In this document: piece by piece, positions 34,481-37,736 of the stretch
How the letters are laid out: each line of letters starts with the position of its first letter
How positions within the stretch are numbered: the first letter of the stretch is position 1
Source of the DNA: Pelargonium cotyledonis
Taxonomy: Eukaryota > Streptophyta > Magnoliopsida > Geraniales > Geraniaceae
Direction of reading: 5' to 3'
DNA length: 37,736 bases
Assembly (NCBI GenBank): GCA_036897625.1
Contig: JAYMTA010000139.1
Location: forward strand, 1-37,736
Notes under the pieces: model-generated
Databases searched by the model: none
Told to the model about the DNA's origin: nothing
The model's input: the letters and a program-made list of their open reading frames with translations, nothing else
Made by a program: the position numbers and the translations under genes

Positions 34481-37430
34481 CAAAAATATAAGATAACACT
34501 CAAAGCGGTATGCATTTCTAGAGGCTCCAGTTCGCTCGACTATGGTCAAAAGGGCATGTGGGAGCTTCATATTATAGGGTAATTACACACACTGTGTGTT
34601 TATACACTTGATGCACCTCTTGACTTGGTCAAATAAGCATTTTAGAAGTCCGTCGTCGTGTTCATGTGTTAAAAATTATTTTTTAAATGTTCAACGGATC
34701 AAATGAGTTATGGACGTTCTGAATTCTTGATCTAAAATGTTGTATGCGTAAGATACCGTTAACTTAAATTTGATCTAAACTAAGTTAAATGTTATTATGA
34801 GTAAACATGGTTCATGTGGTTAGGAGTAGTTGGTGTTGTAGAAAATTAAACAATTTATATGGTACTTAATTACTCTTATATAAAAATTGCCGTAGGTGTT
34901 TTGTCAAAGTGATATTTAATTTTAAACGAAACCGGCTAGTGTCGACAACAAATTAACTCTTTTAATATTGATAATAACAATCATTAATGAATAAATCAAC
35001 CCTAAAACTTAATCTAAGGGAATCCACTAGTGCTTTCAGTAAAAAAAGTCTTTAGTGGTAGGGGTATATAACGCTCCGTCACTAATTTCGTATTACTATA
35101 TATCTAATTACTTAATTAATATTGAATTGGAATAATTAAATTATGAATATGAGTTGTCTCTCCTCTCTTACACTTGCTTGCTATTTAGGCAAGGTGTTGT
35201 GAGTTCAAATTAAATATTTGAAAAGTCAAATATGGTGATGTACTGACAAATTAAATTTAAATTGTTTAATTATTAGGACTCTAATTACGGGTTAAAAAAA
35301 TTAGGACACTAATTATTAAACATTACCTTAAAACGTGAGAAGCAGAAAAGTAGGACATAGGATTCATTAAATATCTAATTTGGTCGTATCCAATTTGAAG
35401 AAATTGTAACAAATTTGAAAGATCTATGAAGCAAAAATCGAAGAAGATATTGATTACAACACACATTGGCCATACTATGAAGCATCTTAAACAAACCGAG
35501 TTGTTAAGAGACTTGAGAGTGAATCAAGCACATCCAAGGAAATCGTTTATGTTACAAGACATGTATATACTTATATAGGAAAAAAAAAGAGGTTAAATGA
35601 TATTGTAATAAAGTTATGACGATTAATCGTGAAACTAACTGTTTAGAGATATCATTTCAGTTTTTCTAAAGTTTAGAGATTACAGTTACGACTTTTAAGA
35701 ATAGACGAAACTATTTTGACCGTTCACTTTTCAATTAATAATGTTTATTAATTATGTCATAAACCATTTGAGACTTGAAGAGAGAAGAAACTAGATTCGC
35801 GAAGAGGCTAGTGTTGCACTTAAGAATGAGAGGTGTAATGAGAATTAACACTCTTCTTGTTGACATATGACATATATTCTTGTTATGTTCATATAAAGTT
35901 TCTTAAAAATATAAGTCGAATTGCACCCGTGGTGGACCCACATTGACCAATGGGGTCAATTGACCCATATTTTATAATTTATGGGTCCGTCCCAGAATTG
36001 CACGTAGGTTTGTGCACGTAGCTTACATGTTAAAATATGAGCTGAGAAGAATGAAAAGTGCAATGCAAATCAGCTTAATTTTTGTCGACATGTGACATGT
36101 GTGCACTCAATATTGACCGTGCTATTTGCACCTGATGATAAAAATTGTATTGTTTTGTAACTATTTTTTTTTCTTTCAGAAAGCATATCTATATTCACAT
36201 TATGTATTAACTATTTTGACAAGTAATCTATCACTTGTCATTGTCGTAATGACAAATTAAGTCTATATTATAACCAAACTCTATGAAAGAAAACATCCAA
36301 TGATAATTCATTAATGAAACACTTGCCAATATTTTTTCTTTTTGAAAGAATTTTTTATAGCCAATATTAAATCTTATTGTAATTAACTATAAAAATCAAA
36401 AGTCAAGAGATTCTAATGACAAGATAAAAGTGGAAAATATTGGGAAGATATGATATGAGAGAAATGTCATAAGTTGCAAGTTGGTGTGGTTCATTAAATT
36501 GATGGATGCTTCAGTTTCACATGAATTTGGAAAAAGAAAGATTGATTACAGCTGCACAAAAGTTCATAGTACATTAAGATCAATGCATAAAATTAAAGTA
36601 AATTATAGTATATGTGGTTAGAGATTCTCTAAATATTGAATTTTCTTCATACCAAGTCAGATTCAGATTCCTTCCAAAACCCAGAAAGATTCACATGATT
36701 TCATTTTCATTCCAGCTGGATCCTCTTGTCAACTATTTTATTTAATCAAATGATACCGTAGATGTGGCAGTTTGGGTTTGTGCGGACAGGTACAGCTTAA
36801 CCCAAATTCGATTTGAAAAGACTTTAAGCTTATTTGAGTCGGATTAGATCAGATTTCATTTTTAAGTCATAAAACACATCGTATGGTTTGAATTTGCTTG
36901 ACCTTACTCGAAATCTTACAAGAGATATATGACTTAAAAGTTGGTCGGATCGGCAACATCGAATTTCGGGTGTCCACATGTTTGAGTTTAAATTGTCAAC
37001 TCTAATTCACCGTACACCGAACAACTTTCATAACAAGCCAAAACTTGACATTTGAACCGAATTTATAGGAATGCTCTACATTTTGCACGTAAATTTATAA
37101 AATATTGTACTCATTTAATGTTGGATTTGAATTTGAATTGGACGCTTCTAATTTGAATATAAAAAACTTGTCCTCAACTTGAATTGTCACATCTACTACA
37201 ACATTTTGCAAATTTCAAAAAATACTCAACCAACAAGAAACATACGTTAATTGACATGAGTTGTTTCAGCTTAATATATAGTCTTGCGGCCGAGTCACAA
37301 ATAAATTCTAATGCCTTTATACACTCGTTATGGAATCTAGATAACTTGAGGTTAAAATAGAAATAATAATTCTAAAATGATCACGTACTAGCAGCCCCAG
37401 CCTTGCTTCCTACACCAACACCATCTTTTC
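34481..37430. other. AT-rich intergenic region upstream of the AMT2-like gene
   Basis: No supported gene. At about 35930-36010 there is a GGGTC/GACCC-rich segment with repeated AATTGCAC, resembling the texture of the block at 1-276. A possible small element with CACTAGTG and GTCACTAA motifs lies at about 35025-35090. The rest is low-complexity AT-rich DNA. Confidence 0.35.
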
Positions 37431-37433
37431 CAC

Positions 37434-37443
37434 ATATATAAAA
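37434..37443 (+). promoter_or_regulatory. TATA box of the AMT2-like gene
   Basis: ATATATAAAA lies about 70 bp before the ATG at 37511, preceded by C-rich sequence and followed by a CT-rich initiator-like stretch. No upstream ATG intervenes between it and the start codon. Confidence 0.65.
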
Positions 37444-37510
37444 CCTCTCAGTCTCTATAGGTTGTAGACTCTACATTCAACTTTGTGTTGCACCACAATA
37501 CCAAAGAGTT

Positions 37511-37736
37511 ATGGCTACGGTGGTTCCGCTGGCGTACCAGCCCGGCCTGGGCGTGCCGGAGTGGCTGAACAAAGGCGACAACTCGTGGCAGATGATCTCC
37601 GCCACCCTCGTCGGCCTCCAGAGCGTCCCGGGGCTGGTGATCCTCTACGGCAGCATCGTGAAGAAGAAATGGGCGGTCAACTCGGCGTTCATGGCCTTCT
37701 ACGCCTTCGCCGCCGTCGTCACTTGCTGGGTCACGT
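37511..37736 (+). CDS. AMT2-type ammonium transporter, first exon, cut by window end
   Basis: The open frame runs from ATG to the right edge (75 full codons). After a short extracellular N terminus ([12 protein letters not shown]) it has the family segment [20 protein letters not shown], then [20 protein letters not shown] and [14 protein letters not shown]. These cover the first two membrane helices of the Amt/Mep/Rh fold. The WLNKGD and [14 protein letters not shown] signatures point to the AMT2 (Mep-like) clade, not AMT1. These are plasma-membrane proteins that move ammonium or ammonia into the cell. The exon is much more GC-rich than the DNA before it. The remaining roughly 400 residues lie beyond the window. 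Confidence 0.95.
   Translation, partial: MATVVPLAYQPGLGVPEWLNKGDNSWQMISATLVGLQSVPGLVILYGSIVKKKWAVNSAFMAFYAFAAVVTCWVT

Noticed and set aside
1-37736. CRISPR arrays, bacterial-type operons, canonical tRNA or rRNA genes
   Set aside because: None seen. The tRNA-like signals belong to SINEs with A-rich tails and do not fold into full tRNAs by eye, and the window is eukaryotic.

Overview
The window is nuclear plant DNA, most probably from a eudicot. The genes are split by AT-rich GT-AG introns, the intergenic DNA is AT-rich, and the gene families (nepenthesin-type aspartic protease, PSK-simulator, plant PHD-SWIB-Plus3 protein, NIPA, AMT2) are plant ones. I cannot name the genus. All exon models below come from reading splice sites, reading frame and remembered family sequence; nothing was searched or aligned by tool.

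Layout. At the left edge (358-921, minus) is the 5' part of an aspartic protease gene, broken by an in-frame TGA. A gene-poor stretch (922-5696) holds a long AG microsatellite, a duplicated AT-rich block, a probable SINE and decayed retroelement-like sequence. Next comes a four-exon ARGLU1-like SR/coiled-coil gene (5697-9859, minus), then an intergenic region (9860-12336) with an 18-bp perfect inverted repeat, a fold-back MITE and a paired promoter-proximal repeat. A nine-exon PHD-SWIB-Plus3 gene follows (12337-19426, plus), convergent with a twelve-exon PSK SIMULATOR-like gene (20065-26181, minus). After a region with a possible copia remnant and a clear tRNA-derived SINE comes a nine-exon NIPA-type transporter gene (28511-32621, plus). 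A 4.9-kb AT-rich gap leads to the first exon of an AMT2-type ammonium transporter (37511 onward, plus), cut by the window end.

The five intact or edge-cut genes are ordinary housekeeping or growth-related plant genes with no sign of a functional cluster. All five reconstructed coding sequences close in frame: ARGLU1-like 267 aa, PHD-SWIB-Plus3 640 aa, PSI-like 610 aa, NIPA-like 344 aa, and an open 75-codon AMT2 start.

The most notable signal is the last intron of the PHD-SWIB-Plus3 gene. It appears to be a U12-type AT-AC intron (18796-19101) with a textbook 5' site and branch point, and standard GT-AG rules mis-predict it. Other points worth checking are an 18-residue repeat expansion at the C terminus of the same protein, tiny uORFs just before the PSI-like and NIPA-like starts, the nonsense mutation at a conserved cysteine in the protease, and several transposon or tandem-repeat footprints. 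I found no convincing wholly new biological system.
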